A stretch of DNA of 60,000 nt from Takakia lepidozioides. Taxonomy: Eukaryota > Streptophyta > Takakiopsida > Takakiales > Takakiaceae. The DNA lies in the NCBI GenBank assembly GCA_030704615.1, contig CM060731.1:70290756-70350755 (forward strand), given 5' to 3'. The notes beneath the pieces are model-generated. The model worked only from the letters and a program-made list of their open reading frames with translations, was not told the origin of the DNA and searched no databases. Both the position numbers and the translations under genes were made by a program. Position 1 is the stretch's first letter; each line of letters opens with the position of its first letter. This document shows, piece after piece, positions 20,447 to 33,816 of the stretch.

Positions 20447-22822
20447 ATGGAGTCTGCTGGGTCGCAAGGCGGTGGAGTGAATAGAGGAGCGAGGGGGTGG
20501 CGTAACAAAGGGGGGCTATTCGCTGGATCTGGCGTTGCACTTGGGATGTTAGCGGTCGTTGGTGTGGGTGTTGTGAGCAAACATGTGTGGAATCGAAAGC
20601 GTAAGGATTTCTCTGGCTCTGAGGCACCGGAAGCTAAGGCCAATGGTGGGTCTATCCAAGGACCAGCAGTTGTAGCGGAAGGAAAAGCGAATTTGACGAA
20701 TGGCAAAGTGAATGTTGAGCACGGGACTCAGGAGGGTGTGGGCAGCGAGCATCAAACTACTAAAGTCGCTAATGTTTTCGGTTTGAGGGAATCATCAAAG
20801 AGAAATCATGAGGGGATCAATGGCGACCAGCTGCATGCACCTGAATCTGGGACACTGGGTCAAAATGGTTTACTGAATGGCATCAGGAACGGGTTGAATG
20901 GAGAAGCCCAATCACATCGCGAACCAAAGAAGCGGTCACCTGAGATTGAGATTGTTGATAGCCCAAGCCCTGAAATTGTGGCATTCGATGGGGATCTGAA
21001 AGAGGGTGAGCTAAAGTTGGCGACCACAGACAGGTCACCTCCAGCAGTATTTATGAATAGTTCCAGGTGGGTACTATGTTTCGTCCCCTCTCTCTCCAGC
21101 TCTTCTATCCCTAAGTAAAAACGTGATGAACTTCAAACATCCGTGGACCCTTAGTGTCCCATGCAGACCACTGTGCTCAGACGTACTAGGCCTTCTCGTT
21201 TGCCTGAGCCCCACCTTGCCCCAGTGGAGGCTTCCCCGTGGTCTGGGTATTTGAGTGAAAATGCGGTGCACAACGATGGAACTTCCTGGTTGTCAGAGTT
21301 TCATGGATTCTTAGCACACTTTTTAGGAAGGTGCTTGCTGCCAGCATTTGCTGTCCAGTTCAACAGAGACACCCCTATATGTGCCTGTGTGACATGTTTG
21401 CAAGTATTTTTTCTGCACTACAAATCTTCTCAGGTCCTTGGTGTCATCTTCCCTTGTTAGTTTGTGTGGACAATTACAGATGGAGACAGTTGATTTGGTT
21501 GTGAATAGTAAAATCGTTGTCTTTTATTCCATCAAGCCCTGCAAATGCTGTGTAAGAAGAAGAGGATGATGATAGTCTGATGGAGGACTATTTGGTTTGA
21601 GTAGCAAGTGGAGGGAGAGGGGAAGAGATTCGGAAAGGTGTTATGCTTACAATAACTTTGACCATGTGTCCAGAGAGAGACTGGCAAAAGCTGGATACAG
21701 TTTGGGGACAAGTACAGAAGAGCCAGCAAGAGCGAGCATTGCTCCTGAAAATCCACGTGTGGAAGGAGCTTTCGATGCACCACAGGTCTTAAATTCTGCT
21801 CTTCTGGTGAAGCTGTAATAACTTATAACTTATCAAGACAACTTATTGTGCTTGATTGCCACTGAGATTAGTTCCACTTCCATGGCAGCTGGCAATTTTT
21901 TCTCAATGACAATTTGGATGTTGGGGTTAGTTTGTATTATTTCCTAGGTTTCCTTTTCATCGACTTTTCTCATTGCAGTAGTCTGAGGTTTCACATGGGG
22001 TTTCAATGGGAAATGCAGGGGAAGCGACCAGTCTCTCCAGACAGCTTCAAGCCTCCAAGTGATAAGACAGAATCGAAAAATGGGGATTCAGATTCACTTA
22101 ACGGGTTTCCAGGAAAAAGTTTCAATGTTGGAGGCCAGTTGCAGCAGTCTGAAATTTGTCCCAGTCCTCTGGAGTGCTCTGGCACAGCAAAAAGTTCAGT
22201 GTCGCCCTATGAGATGGTAACTTCAGTGACAGATTTTTTGAGGGCAGCAGATACTTTGACTGATTCTATTGATGGGAAAGTCTATATTGATGGCAAAGTC
22301 TGTATCCATGGAAGAGTCCAGAGGTTGAAGCCCCAGAAACAAGCACTTGCTGAGGTGCTAGAGGACTATAGGGAGGCTGTGGCAGAGAGCTCAAGACCAG
22401 AGGTCATCACTGAGTTCGACAGCGAGAGGACAGATGCCGTAGAAAGCTGGAACCCGGAGTTGTTAAAAGGGAATGGAAAGGATCCCAGCAGCAAGAGTTG
22501 TGATGTTGTTGATCTGCAAGATGGCAAGGATGCAGAGGCGCTGTTGAATGTGACAGCGTGTGCAGTATCTTCAGTCTGTAAAGTAGAAGAGACGGCTGAA
22601 GGGATCAAAGTGGAGAAAGTTGTGAAACAGGTTACTTTACTGTCTGCTCAACAAGCAGGGGTATCTCCAACAGAGGTTATGGGGTTGAAAAGGAAGGGTT
22701 CTTGGATAGAGGGACTGCAGAAGGTGCTGCCTATTGAGATACAGTTGATTGCAATTTTGCTTGGGTGTATGACTATGATCCTCTCAGTGGTGTGGAGGTA
22801 CCAGAACCCACTGCCTGCATAG
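20447..22822 (+). CDS. Protein with two terminal hydrophobic segments, function unknown
   Basis: Best model has four exons: 20447-21066, 21181-21330, 21602-21785 and 22019-22822. Phases (2, 2, 0) all agree, giving 585 residues. A simpler two-exon model (acceptor at 21978) also stays open and gives 487 residues. Residues 23-43 (FAGSGVALGMLAVVGVGVVS) are hydrophobic, followed by a basic KHVWNRKRK. The C-terminal 27 residues contain a second hydrophobic segment (IQLIAILLGCMTMILSVVW) with only WRYQNPLPA-type residues after it, like a tail anchor. The middle is polar, with NG-rich and acidic stretches (EIEIVDSPSPEIVAFDGD) and probably disordered. It may be an organelle-outer-membrane or peroxisomal protein with both ends in the membrane, but no family is recognised. 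Confidence 0.65.
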
Positions 22823-25416
22823 CTGTTTGCTTTCAGACACTATGAGAGAGTTCGAATCCTCTGTAAAGTACGAGATCTGCCTTCTTTGATGCAGAATAGG
22901 ATGAGCCTGCATAATCCCACGAGTTATATACACATTGGTTCAATCAACAGGTGTGCTCTTTTAGCAGATTAGGTTTCTCCAATAGTTGTTCTTGAGAGGA
23001 GTTTAGTTGGTTGATATGCGAATAGACATAGGCTAGGGCTTGGACGGTTCCAAGTTACAGAGGTGTATGAAATGCTGGCTGGAGGCCCAGCTTTGGTTTT
23101 CCAAAGTGGCTGACAATGAAATTGGACATGCAAGCAAGTGTGTCTACAGGGCCAAAACCCTAGATGAGAACAGGAAAGTATTGTGGTCCTGGCTATATAT
23201 GCACAATGGCAGAGGAGACCTTGGGGAAACCCGGGACGCTGAAGTTGCTTCAGAGATGAATATCCACTTCTTTTTTCTAGGTCTGTCCCCCTCCTCGCTT
23301 TTCTTCCAGCTGACTCTGCCCAGCCTTTGAAGAGATGAGTTTCTTGAGGCTCCATCAATGTCTGGTAATAATGCAGGGCTTTGCATTGATCCCTTGAAGC
23401 TTTATGAGTTCAGTTCAAATGGTGCTTTGTCTGGTGTGTATGCTGTGTGATCTAATTGAGGTAGAGGAGTTACGGTGGCCAGAGGAGTCAGTGTGATTCT
23501 GTGAGACCCCTACAAATGTGATTCACAGCAATCGAGGAGATTGTGCACTAGTGTTTTAGTAGAGAGGTTCAGGCTTCACTGTTCTCCACATGCGCATTTG
23601 TGGCTGGAATTTCACAAAGTATGGAGAAAAGTCTAAGTCTGCTTGTTTGGGATCTGCTCTGTACAATGGAGGATTAGGCTGCAAACTCGAAATTCGGGTA
23701 GTATGGCCGCAAATTGTGCTTTACCAGACTCTTCATTGATAGACTAACAGCAATTTTCTTTACTCATCAATATCACTGATTGCAGATGAGGTGCAAGTTG
23801 CTTGCAGTGCAGGTTCCTAATGAAGGGACTCCCATTATTCGAGTTTCCAGCCTTTGGTCCCCAAGTGAGCTTCCTCCCAACAATCGAATGAATCAAAATT
23901 TGCAGGAGTCGTTTGTGACCTCTTCAACTTTTTTTTCTGTTCATGTATGATGAAGGCCATCACATCACAATCATCTGAAAAACTCGACGATATGCTCGAT
24001 TTTAAACCAAGTGGATGATTAGACAGAGGGGTGACTACAGAAACTCTAAATGTCCTAGCCATGTAGAAACAGCTTACCATGTGGAGAGGAGAGTCCAAAA
24101 CATTGATATACTTCAGACCTCCAAGATTGTCAAGCGCCATGCAACCTCACCATGAAAACTTTGTTGGCTTACATGCCTGCAATATCTACTCAAGAGAGAA
24201 GACTAGTATCATTGGTGGAGGTTTCAGGCTTAGATCATTTGATGCTCAAGGTTTCCACTGTAGGATCTTCAAGCAGGTTTCAAAGGAGGGTTGATTTGTA
24301 CTGGAGAGAGATATACAGACCAAGACATGGTGAATCGAGATACCAACGTGATTGTCTTGCTTTGTGTGATCTAACCAAAAATCAGAGAAAACTAAGTGTC
24401 CTGGACATAATTGTTACTAACTTAGAAAAATGCAGTTGATGGGTCTGTCAAACGAAAGAAGCATATCTCACTCACCATTTGCCATCACTCTCCGAATTGG
24501 CAAGCTTCATAGTCATCCAAAATTGAATCCATTAGAGCCCACCGCTTCCAAAGAGTAGTACAGATGCTCGAACTCTCTGAATTCAACATACTGTTTTCAT
24601 TTTTGGGGAGTAGTAATCTTGGAATATGCGGAACGTGTGATTGTTGTGCATGTTCATAAGGGACAATTTACCAGAATTTTCTCTGGATCGTCTTCAAGAC
24701 ATGTCATGAGTGGTAAGAATGTTCTTCACCGAATATCTGTTAGCTATGCGTGGCAGCCGCCTTTCTATTCATTGAATGTCCCATCTCTTGTTAATGACAT
24801 GATACATACCGACAAGCTGACGCCATGATAGCCTACAGATAGAGAAGATATTTTACAAACGTTGCAATTCCAGTGGCTGAAGATTGATGAAGGCTAAGTT
24901 ACATGAAGGCTACATGATGAATGTGGCTGGGATTGCATGGCGATATGACCTGACGAAATGTGAGGTCGCAGTGTGTTTCAACTTTTGGACAGTTGCCGGG
25001 CCCCGTCATCACCGCTTCACGTTTCTGAGAAGTACTGTAGAGTGATGAGAGCTTATAGCTTCCAACGACCGTACTGCAGGGAGGCGAAAGATGAAAAGTT
25101 CAGAACATGGGTCAGAGCAATCTCAGATGAATGAATATAACGATTACAGAGGCTCTTGGGAGTATCGGCTACCATGAATAGATCAGGCTGTTGAATGGTG
25201 GGAAGATGAGGATGGGTTTCTGGAAAAATTTCACCGCTGCGTAGTTGCTTGACTCACAACTGGGCGATGCCGAGAAGGTGTGAATGGTTTCTTCTATAAC
25301 TGCTGCAGCGACCCATTCATGGAAACGACTTTCTTTTGATAGCTGACGCTGATCAGATTTCCATGGTGGGGTTGGTACAGGATCTGAAGGCCTAGAGAGT
25401 GGACAAGGTGTGTGCA
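22823..25416. other. Intergenic upstream of the desaturase
   Basis: No gene supported. A minus-strand frame near 24140-24075 (ALDNLGGLKYINVLDSPLH) faintly resembles a leucine-rich repeat, but nothing around it confirms this. The desaturase promoter should lie in the last few hundred bases; no clear elements identified. Confidence 0.4.
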
Positions 25417-28400
25417 ATGGCGCCCCACGCACCAAATGTAGGTGAGTATGCGCCTGCAAATGGAGTAATGGGTCGCAGTACTCTGGATGGGGGTCCAGCC
25501 GCAGTCCAACCGTTGATGCGCTACACTCTGCAAGATGTGAGCCAGCACAATACGCCCAGTGATTGTTGGTTGGTGATATGGGGCAAAGTTTACGATGTCA
25601 CGCGCTGGTGCGCCTCTCTGCCCTCTCATTGTCAATGCTGCAGATAGGCTGATCCAGCTTGTGGAAGTGTAACTGAACTGGTTGATCTAGTAGCCTCTGC
25701 ACTTCACGAGAATCTGCAGTGCAACACGCAGCAGGAAGTTTCAGATAGGCTCTCTTGATCATGTTTTGTAGGGGATCGGTTCTGGTTGATATTCCAGATG
25801 AGCAGATGAAAGTATACCTCTGCCCTGTGTGATCCCTAGCTCATCTCTAGGATTCATTCAGGCTTTCTTTGAGCGTCGGTACTTTTCTTTCCTTTCTATG
25901 GTTAACTCTCATGGGGAAGCAGCACTGTTATCCCTCTGACCTGGTCCCAACGTTGTCCTTGTTTCTGCCCAAGTGTAGGGAGATGTGGTTTGGGTGTTAA
26001 AGGGCCTTCTGGTTGAGCTTTGTACTGTGAAGGATGGATCTAAGACATCCATCCTGTTTTTCCTTGCTGAGCAGTGTTCACGAGCTGCCTGGGGTGGCAA
26101 ATGCATTGTGTTGCAGGGTTCCAAAGCATCCTGGAGGCAGCCTTATCCATATCAAAGCAGGCCATGATTCTACCCAGCTATTTGACTCGTATCACCCTCT
26201 ATATGTCAGGTGCTTTGCTGGCCTTCTCTTTGTGCCTCCTTTTATGGCTTTTACACTCAAGAAGTAGTATCACATTAGGTCTACAAATCTGAAAGTGCAT
26301 GCAATCTCCAGGTCACTTTTTATGTTTCGTCATTGGAGAATTTCCACGGAGTCTTGAAATAGATCCAGGTCATGGAGGAACACTTGGTGTTCCATCTTAT
26401 AGCTGAGGTTTTTGAAAATCTATGAGATCAAATTCTGTGGACACTGAGCTGGCATAATCCCTGTAGGAAGATGCTGGAGAAGTATTGCATTGGAGAGCTA
26501 CAGACATCGGTGGCAGATGAGAAATTCCGGTCCTCTCATCTTGAGTACTTGAATGCAGCACATGAAGAATTTTATCTTACTCTCAAGAAGCGCGTGGAGT
26601 CCTATTTTCAGAGGACGAAGGTATGTAGTGCTGCTTTCTGAGAGTCAAACATTGTGGATTTGTGCCTGAATATCATACCTTATTCAATTCCTTTCTTCGC
26701 TAGAAGATCTCAATGTCAAAATTTTAAGTGCTGATTCCAGATGGATATGAATTGGGTGAAATAATCGTGTTTTGCAGATAAACCCGCGATTTCACCCTCA
26801 CATGTTTCTGAAGTCTCTGGCCATAGTTTTTGGCTATTTGCTCTGCTACTATTTGACTTTCTTTAGTTCTACAAGCTTCCTCGTTTCCTTGGGATTTTCA
26901 ATTGGAATGGGCTTCTTTGCCGCCGAAGTGGGAGTGTCGATTCAGCATGATGGCAACCATGGTGAGCTGGCAACTTTTTAAGAATTTCTAATTTAGTCCC
27001 TCCACAGCTTTTCACTGTGCTGAATTATCAGGAATTTCTAAATAAACCCTGAAATAAGGTAGCATTGAGGTGTTATCATGGTGCATGTTGCGGCAAGGGG
27101 TGAAGGGGTGTTCATCTTCCTGTTACTTGTCTATGAAGGCAACTTTTGAAGCCCTGAAAAATGGTAGCATCTGGGGGTTTGTATGGTGCATTTCCGATCA
27201 GGGGATCTGTCTTCCCATCAGTTGTCTATGATGGCATTTACTGCCACTTGCCATGGTGAAGAGGGGACATTGGGAGTGCTGGTGATTATCTAGTGGCCTA
27301 GGGAATACCTTAGCCTGTCCCTACATTTGAATACAAATCTACCAGCTCTGCTTATGTTACACCTCCCATAAATACCCTAATAGTGCAACCAAGAAATGTA
27401 TTGGCACTTTTATCACACTTATAATCTAAAGTTCTGGGTGTGAATGGAACATATGGTGGCAGGGGCATATTCGCAATGGCACTGTGTTGGGTACATTATG
27501 GGTGCCTCCCTTGATCTAATTGGTGCCAGCAGGTAATCCACACGTCCACGATACCTAGCATCTTGACCTGTTAATGATTGTGGCTCTAAACTGGCTAAAC
27601 TTTACAATATTGGAAGAAGCTGTGATTCAAGCCATGGCCATCTTTCCAGATTTGTGTGACCAGCTACTCACATTGGGTTATATCTTTAGCTTACCACTCC
27701 CATGAATTACTTGGTTGGATTGATGACAGGCATGTCGCTCTGCTGGTCTACTTAAGTTGATGAAAGATCTTAAGTAACTGCTTCTGTCTCTATACTCACA
27801 ATGGAGGTAAGGCTTGTTGACTGCAGCTTCATGTGGAGACAGCAGCATGTGGTGGGACACCATTCCTTCACCAACGTTGACGAATATGACCCTGACATTC
27901 GTGCGTTTATAAGTCCTCTCTTGTGTTGTATTAGGGTCATTCAGGACTGTTCCAAATTTTCAATCTTCATCAGTTCTTGGGAGGCTTCCTAGCTTTCGGT
28001 TTCTTGTTGGTTATAGTGCGTACCTTCATCTAGCAACATATTCACGACAACAAGATTTTTTGGGTTTATGTTTGGGCAACAGCCGCATAGAGTAAACTAG
28101 GGGGGGTATACATTCTTTGTATTACAACCCTTCCTAGTAAGGCTATGCTTGCCTACATGCAACCAGGGAGGTCTCATTCCAGGGTGCATCATGCACCTGT
28201 CACAGTGCTATATAATCATGGGGGTGGGGACCTTGTTAGGTGGTAGGGAACTTAGAACAGCACTGGACATCTCAAATGAGGAGTCTCTTGGAATGTGGGA
28301 GAGGAAATTTACCAACATAGTGTTTGCAAGCATGTTGCAGGAGTGAAAGATCCAGATGTGCGGAGAGTGACATCCCAACAACCCAGACAATGGTACCATG

Positions 28401-31400
28401 CTTACCAGGTCTTTTTCTCTATATCTCTCCCACATGCAAACACAGGAGCTTTTGGATCTCCTTCATTCCTCATTCGTAGAGGATGGAGGTTTTTTTCTCT
28501 TTGTTCATGGTTCCTACCCTCAGTAATGTTCATACTTGTTTGGGGAATACAATTTTCTGCCAGAAGAGTGCACATGAGTTCTAAGCTATGGATAGTAGTT
28601 TTGATTTGCTCTAGTTGGCTATTCCACATTAGAATATGGATATAACAAGTGTTGAAATTTGTTGGGTTCATTTTAACATGGACGTATTGCAGTGCCATCC
28701 TTGCTAGGTCTTTAAAGCTGAACTTGTTTTGGTGGTTGTCAGAGATTGTGCTGCACACAGAAAGTCATGTGGCTTGTCCTATTGTTGGTTATTGCAGCAT
28801 GTATACCTGGGAGCTCTATATGGCCTTTTGGCACTGAAGAGTGTCTTTCTTGATGACTTCAGCGCATACTTCAGTGGATCTATTGGCCCGTAAGTGGCCT
28901 CCTTTTCTCGCAGCATCTTATTTTCTGGGAACAATGTTCACGTGTTTGGCATGTTTGGATGACGGCAGTACATCTGCAGTAGGTCCATAAGTTGCTCGTA
29001 TTTTCGCCAGGGTTGATGCAGACAAGAACAGGGCCCATAATCCCATTGTTTAGGCTATGCATGCTATGGAACCCCTGCTGCAAGTCAGGAAATATTGAAG
29101 AAAGGCTGATCTCCATTGTCATTCCTTTGCTTTTGCTTGCGTCAGTTGATGACATGGGGACGGTTAATTTTTTGTATAGCTTGAGACAGTAGCACTGCTA
29201 CCCAATTTTCTCCATCTTAAGCCTTGCCTGATGTGATCTCTCTAACTTCCAACGCTAGAACTTGCTACAGACTTACTACATACTTTGCACTGAGGCCATA
29301 ACTGATGCTCTAGGCCAGCGATGGAGGTCTCTCATGTCAGCTTTGGCTTGTCACAAAGTTCGTACCATTTGAGTCGAAAGTGCTGCTGATGCAAATTAAT
29401 CACCTGAAGCCATACATGGATCTATGCTTATTCAAGTTTTGAAACATTTGAGGCACAAGTATGCTGATGCAACCACCTGAATCCATACCTGACAGCACTG
29501 CCAGACAAGTCTGTTGCAGACATCCCAAGAACTTAATTTTGAGTGATTCTGTCTCATTAGCTGCACCTCAAGGCCCTTAACATTGAAGGCAGTGCCTTGT
29601 TTGTGAGGCAACCTTAGTGGTGCAAGTGCAATTTAAATGTCTTCGGTACTGAATTATCTGGACTGCATGGCTAGTGATGAAAGGAATTGTTTCTAATGAA
29701 GTAACATCAGTGCTGAGAAATTGTGTCCACATTGCATTGTGAAATTTTTGTTTGCTGCAACCCTCAAGTAAATGGGGTGATGTTGGTAGCTCATGCAGGG
29801 CAGATTTGTACTCTCTGAAAGTTTTCTTGTTGTCCAGGACTTCAACAATGAAAAACAACGAAAAGGAACTTATGTTTGAGATAATAGCACTGTTGAAAAG
29901 GGTTCTATGCAAAAGGCATACAGATTGTGTTGGTTCCCACTGGTCTGGTTTGGAGCAATCCTTGAGTTGAAGGAAGCAATGAGATTAAATGCAGGGAAGT
30001 GGTGTTTTTTTTGTGCATTGTAGAGTGAAGATCGCGAAAATGACACCTCTGGAGTTAACTGTTTTCTCTGGAGGAAAACTGTTCTATGTGTTGTACATGT
30101 TCCTGTTGCCCTCTCTGTATGGTCATCACACTGTGGGGTCTTTCATTTCGCTGTATGTAGTGTCTCAGGTATTCATCACAACATCTTGAAGCCCAATTTG
30201 TTCTTGAAATGTGTGAACCTGGCTTTTTTGTTTTTTAGCGCTTCTGCTTTTCAGGTTTGTGATTATCCTTCATGTTAGGCCTTGCTCTACTATATAGGCT
30301 GGACACATTCTTTCTCATTGCTTGATAAGGGAGGTTTTGCACTTCTTTTTAAAGTGGCACTTATATACCCAGATCGATTGATTGGTGAGTTCAAGTTTTG
30401 GGTTACTTGTCACAAAGAAGGTGGTGCTTATATTTGTATCATATCTGAGTTGATATGGATTTTTAGACCATTGTAACTTCAAATTCCTCTAGCTAACCTT
30501 CAAAGCTGTTGGCGATGACACAGCTGGTGACTGGCTGGTTGTTAGCATTGGTGTTCCAAGTGGCTCATGTTGTGGAGGAGGCTGAATTTCCAGCAATTGA
30601 TGAGAGCAGTGGCACTCCAAAAGTGCCTGGTGGCTGGGCTGCTTTGCAGGTGCCAAGCGTCCCTCGTCTCCATTGTTGTTATAGCTTTGTATGGGTTTGT
30701 AAAGCATCCAACAGATGCTCCAGTGGTTAGGGCACAACTCCACCTTATAAGTGGTTGTGGGTTCGAAGTCGAATAGGTGTATGTTGGATGTCACAAGGCT
30801 GGAGTCAGCCTTTTTTCTTTCGGGTTGTGAGGAGAAGAGTTCTAGTTCAACGACGAGGACCCTGGTCTGTATAAAGCCTTGGTGGACACTGCAATTGGAT
30901 TGCATTGGCCTCATGGGATGGTGCACCGGGCTCCATCTAAAATCACCGAAGTTTTGATCCTGCCAGGCATCCGAGATAGAGCTTGCTTGTTAAACTTCTG
31001 GCATCGGACTTGCTCTTGAGTGTCTGCCAGGGGTTCATGGAATCCCACATCAGGGGTTTTTTGTGGTCATCTGTCTGTGCTATCCACCACACAGCAAACT
31101 CAGTTAGAGGCTCTTAAATTTTGGGCTGATGGAGGATACAAGTTGTAGGATAAACATAAATGTTGTAAGCAAAGGGAAGTTGCCGGCTTCTGTATCTCAG
31201 TTTCTGGATTGAGAGGTTCTTCGACTGTGATGCATATGAGTTGCGGTTGTCTGCAGGTCGCTACCACTACAGACTTCAGCCCAAGGTCAATGTTCTGGAC
31301 CCACATGACTGGCGGACTGAACAACCAGGTGATATTAGTGCATCCTTCTGGGAGGGCCATGGCGACACTTGTGCTCTACTTGCTGCTCTCTGCCTCTCTT

Positions 31401-32297
31401 GTTCCTGCCATGCTTACGTGGATCAGAATGCTAGTGGTATCGAATGGATTTTACTTATATTGTCTGTTCTTGCAAATATCAGAGTAAATGGCTGAAATGA
31501 GAGTGATTTCTCCGCAAGATCTGAAGCAGCTGTGCTGTTGAGGAACTGCTAGCAAATACTCATGCCATCACACCTTTGTTCTAGGGACCACATGTGGCCT
31601 TTTAGACTACTGCAGTTAGCTAACTTTAGGAATGGATGTGATCCTGTCATGGAGGCTAGACTGTGACCATCACACCTCTTGGTGGGCTAGATGTGTGTAG
31701 TCATTGATCTCTGTCTCCATTTCATTCTTGAGATCCTAGCACTAATCATAGCAGTTCAGGTTGGTTGCTAACTTGCACTACTTCATGATGACCTAAATTG
31801 TGTGGAGTTTGTGGTGGTGGATTCACAGATTGAGCACCATTTGTTCCCGGCTGTTTGTCATCTTTACTATCCAAGCATTCAACCAATTGTTAAGGCGACT
31901 TGTGCGGAGTTCAATGTTCCTTACAATGCCTATCCAACTGTACATATCCGCACTTTAATCTTGATGTTCTTGCTTGAATGGGACCCTGGTCTTGAAAGTG
32001 TACTAGTGCAGTTGTTGTGTGCACATCGTATGTGTCAAGCTTGGAGTTGTCGTCAAGACACTATAGTTGCTGCTCGGAAGGAGTGATAATCATTGTTTCT
32101 GCAATGTGTTCTGCCAGCACCTGGCATCTTCTGTCAAAAGCACGTACAACATCCTATACAGTTGCTTAGGCAGCTTGATTAGTGGAGAAATGTCAGGACT
32201 GACTAAGAATGTGTGGCTACAGTTTTGGGCTGCGCTGAAGGCACACTTTGCATACCTCAAGAAAGTGGGCTTGGTTGAGCTTCGGTTAGATGGTTGA
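25417..32297 (+). CDS. DES5: Front-end delta-5 acyl-lipid desaturase (cytochrome b5 fusion), 13 exons
   Basis: Inserts a double bond between an existing one and the carboxyl end of C20 polyunsaturated acyl chains in ER lipids (arachidonate/EPA synthesis). Exons: 25417-25607, 26117-26209, 26467-26620, 26778-26961, 27463-27532, 27827-27900, 28341-28408, 28798-28889, 30024-30168, 30524-30649, 31257-31328, 31829-31939, 32223-32297. All GT-AG phases agree, giving 484 residues, close to moss delta-5 desaturases (about 480). The fused N-terminal cytochrome b5 domain has HPGG at 68-71 (heme ligand) and a second histidine in DSYHP. Histidine boxes: HDGNH 203-207, HVVGHH 238-243 and QIEHH 423-427, where Gln replaces the first His as in front-end enzymes. 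Hydrophobic segments fall at about 157-195 and 290-350. The third box is split by intron 11. Start chosen at the first ATG in frame, matching moss MAPH. Delta-5 rather than delta-6 or delta-4 follows from close moss-like similarity; substrate is inferred. Confidence 0.93.
27050..27250. repeat. Diverged 100-bp direct duplication in desaturase intron 4
   Basis: About 27057-27150 and 27163-27250 share GGTAGCAT, TATGGTGCAT-like, AGGGG, ATCTTCC(T)GTT and TTGTCTATGA blocks in the same order. The copy is diverged and has no coding pattern. Confidence 0.4.
30717..30960 (+). repeat. tRNA-derived SINE-like sequence in desaturase intron 10
   Basis: CCAGTGGTTAGGGCA (A-box-like) is followed 30 bases later by GTTGTGGGTTCGAAGTC (B-box-like), the internal RNA polymerase III promoter of tRNA. 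The sequence does not fold into a proper tRNA (acceptor stem not paired), and unrelated sequence follows. A related head occurs at 54366. The 3' limit is uncertain. Confidence 0.5.
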
Positions 32298-33670
32298 GTT
32301 CCTACTCTGCTGGTGACTGCATGAGCAGCGATGCAGGCCAGAGGTAACAGCCTCCTTCAGCCCTGGGCTTCAACAGCAGTCTTAGATCATGTGTATGGCA
32401 AGATAAGGGCAGGTAGCAATCAGTGCCCCTGATCTTGTGTGAGACCTTTTCTGTATTTTCGAGTGTGAGGCAGTCCCTGGAGAAAAGTGCTCCTCGAACT
32501 GCCAGGGAGCTTGCTTAGGAACCTTAAACTGGCCATAATCTTGTGAAGTGACACATCCGAAGTCAGATTATGGCAAGTTTCCACAGGGATCCAGAATGAG
32601 TTCCACTCAATAAGCCATTTGATCTTGATGTCCTTCACCAGCAGTAGCAGTGCCTTACAATACTGCTAGATCTGGTACGTGTTGTGTTGTTAACAAACTA
32701 TGTTCTGGATGGTTGCAGGGGATTTTGCAAGATGCTGATGAGAGAGAATTCTTCAGCCTCGTCCCCGCACGGATATGAAGATGCTGATGTCTAAATGTTG
32801 TAGACATAAGGGCTAGGGTTAAGCTGTCTGTTATCATAACAATTCCACAATTGTCCGTATAGATTCATGTCCCGATCATTCGAACATTTTGAAACCCTCC
32901 TCTCAAAGGATTCAATGAGTGATGCATCTGTGGCTCTATGTTACTGCCTTGCTGAAGATTGAATGCTTTTGCAATGTACAGAGTGTATGTACTTCAGAAT
33001 GTTGGAAACTCAATAGATCCTTACAACTTAGCCTGGGGAAACTGATCCGGACATAGCTAAGTATTTTCACTGGAAGAGGCTGCAGACTGATTTGTACATG
33101 TCAATCTACAAATGTGCCAATCTAGTCTCACAGATACCCCTGCTAACCCTTGATGTCCCAAGCACTCTGCAGAAAAACTGAACCTCCAGCCACATAAAGG
33201 CTCATCATCATAAGGTTCTGAGCTTTTAAGATCCTTAAAACTGACCATATAGCACCTCCAAAAATCTCAGAATGCTCTACAATGGATAGGACAAAAGGTC
33301 TGATTTCTTATTACACTTCTTAAAACACAAGGTTTTTCCCAAGCGAGCACCAGTCTGACTCTGTAACAGACAACCCACCTTCCCTCACAAAATTTGGGGT
33401 TGTTTCTTTGAAGAGGTCTGCAAGCCGAGCACTGGATGCGCAGAAAAAAGCTTTCATCTCTTGTTTTGCTAACCGGATCAATCCTTTGGAATTTGGAAAT
33501 TCGCAACAGTGAGTTGGAGTATGATCTGATGAAATTTGCTGCTGTTGTTTCTACAGGATCTGTAGGGTTTTGATGGATGAGACAAGAGAGCTCTTTCAAT
33601 GCTTAGACAAACTGAACGCGGGTCCCGAGGTCTTCCCGACACATGCACAGCATCCAAGAAGCGTTAGCGC
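32298..33670. other. Intergenic downstream of the desaturase
   Basis: Contains the 3' UTR of the desaturase. Open frames are short and without family features; nothing else seen. Confidence 0.5.
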
Positions 33671-33679
33671 AGCCTTTCA

Positions 33680-33816
33680 ACGAAGCAACGTGTTGTGGCC
33701 TGGTTCGAGTCGATGCCCACTTCCAGATGCCCACCACGTTGACAGATTGTGCACAAGGATGGTTCCGCGTGTCGGAGACGTGCCAAGCTGCAATTGCGCA
33801 GCCTGGTGGATATATA
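33680..33816 (+). promoter_or_regulatory. LEA copy A promoter, upstream half
   Basis: This block (GAAGCAACGTGTTGTGGCCT to the TATA tract at 33811-33816) is nearly identical to 36230-36366 in front of LEA copy B and, inverted, to 47848-47965. It carries CCACGTTG, a partial ABRE-type ACGT motif. In copy B it runs straight into the leader; here it is cut at the TATA tract by a MITE. Confidence 0.65.

Noticed and set aside
21161-21460. Independent ORF in the intron of the 20447 gene
   Set aside because: Its first part fits as an exon of that gene by splice phase; the rest is intron.
24075-24140. Leucine-rich-repeat gene on the minus strand
   Set aside because: A single LRR-like line without neighbouring repeats or a continuous frame.
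30717-30790. Possible functional tRNA gene
   Set aside because: A- and B-box-like sequences are present but the acceptor and anticodon stems do not pair; better explained as a SINE head.
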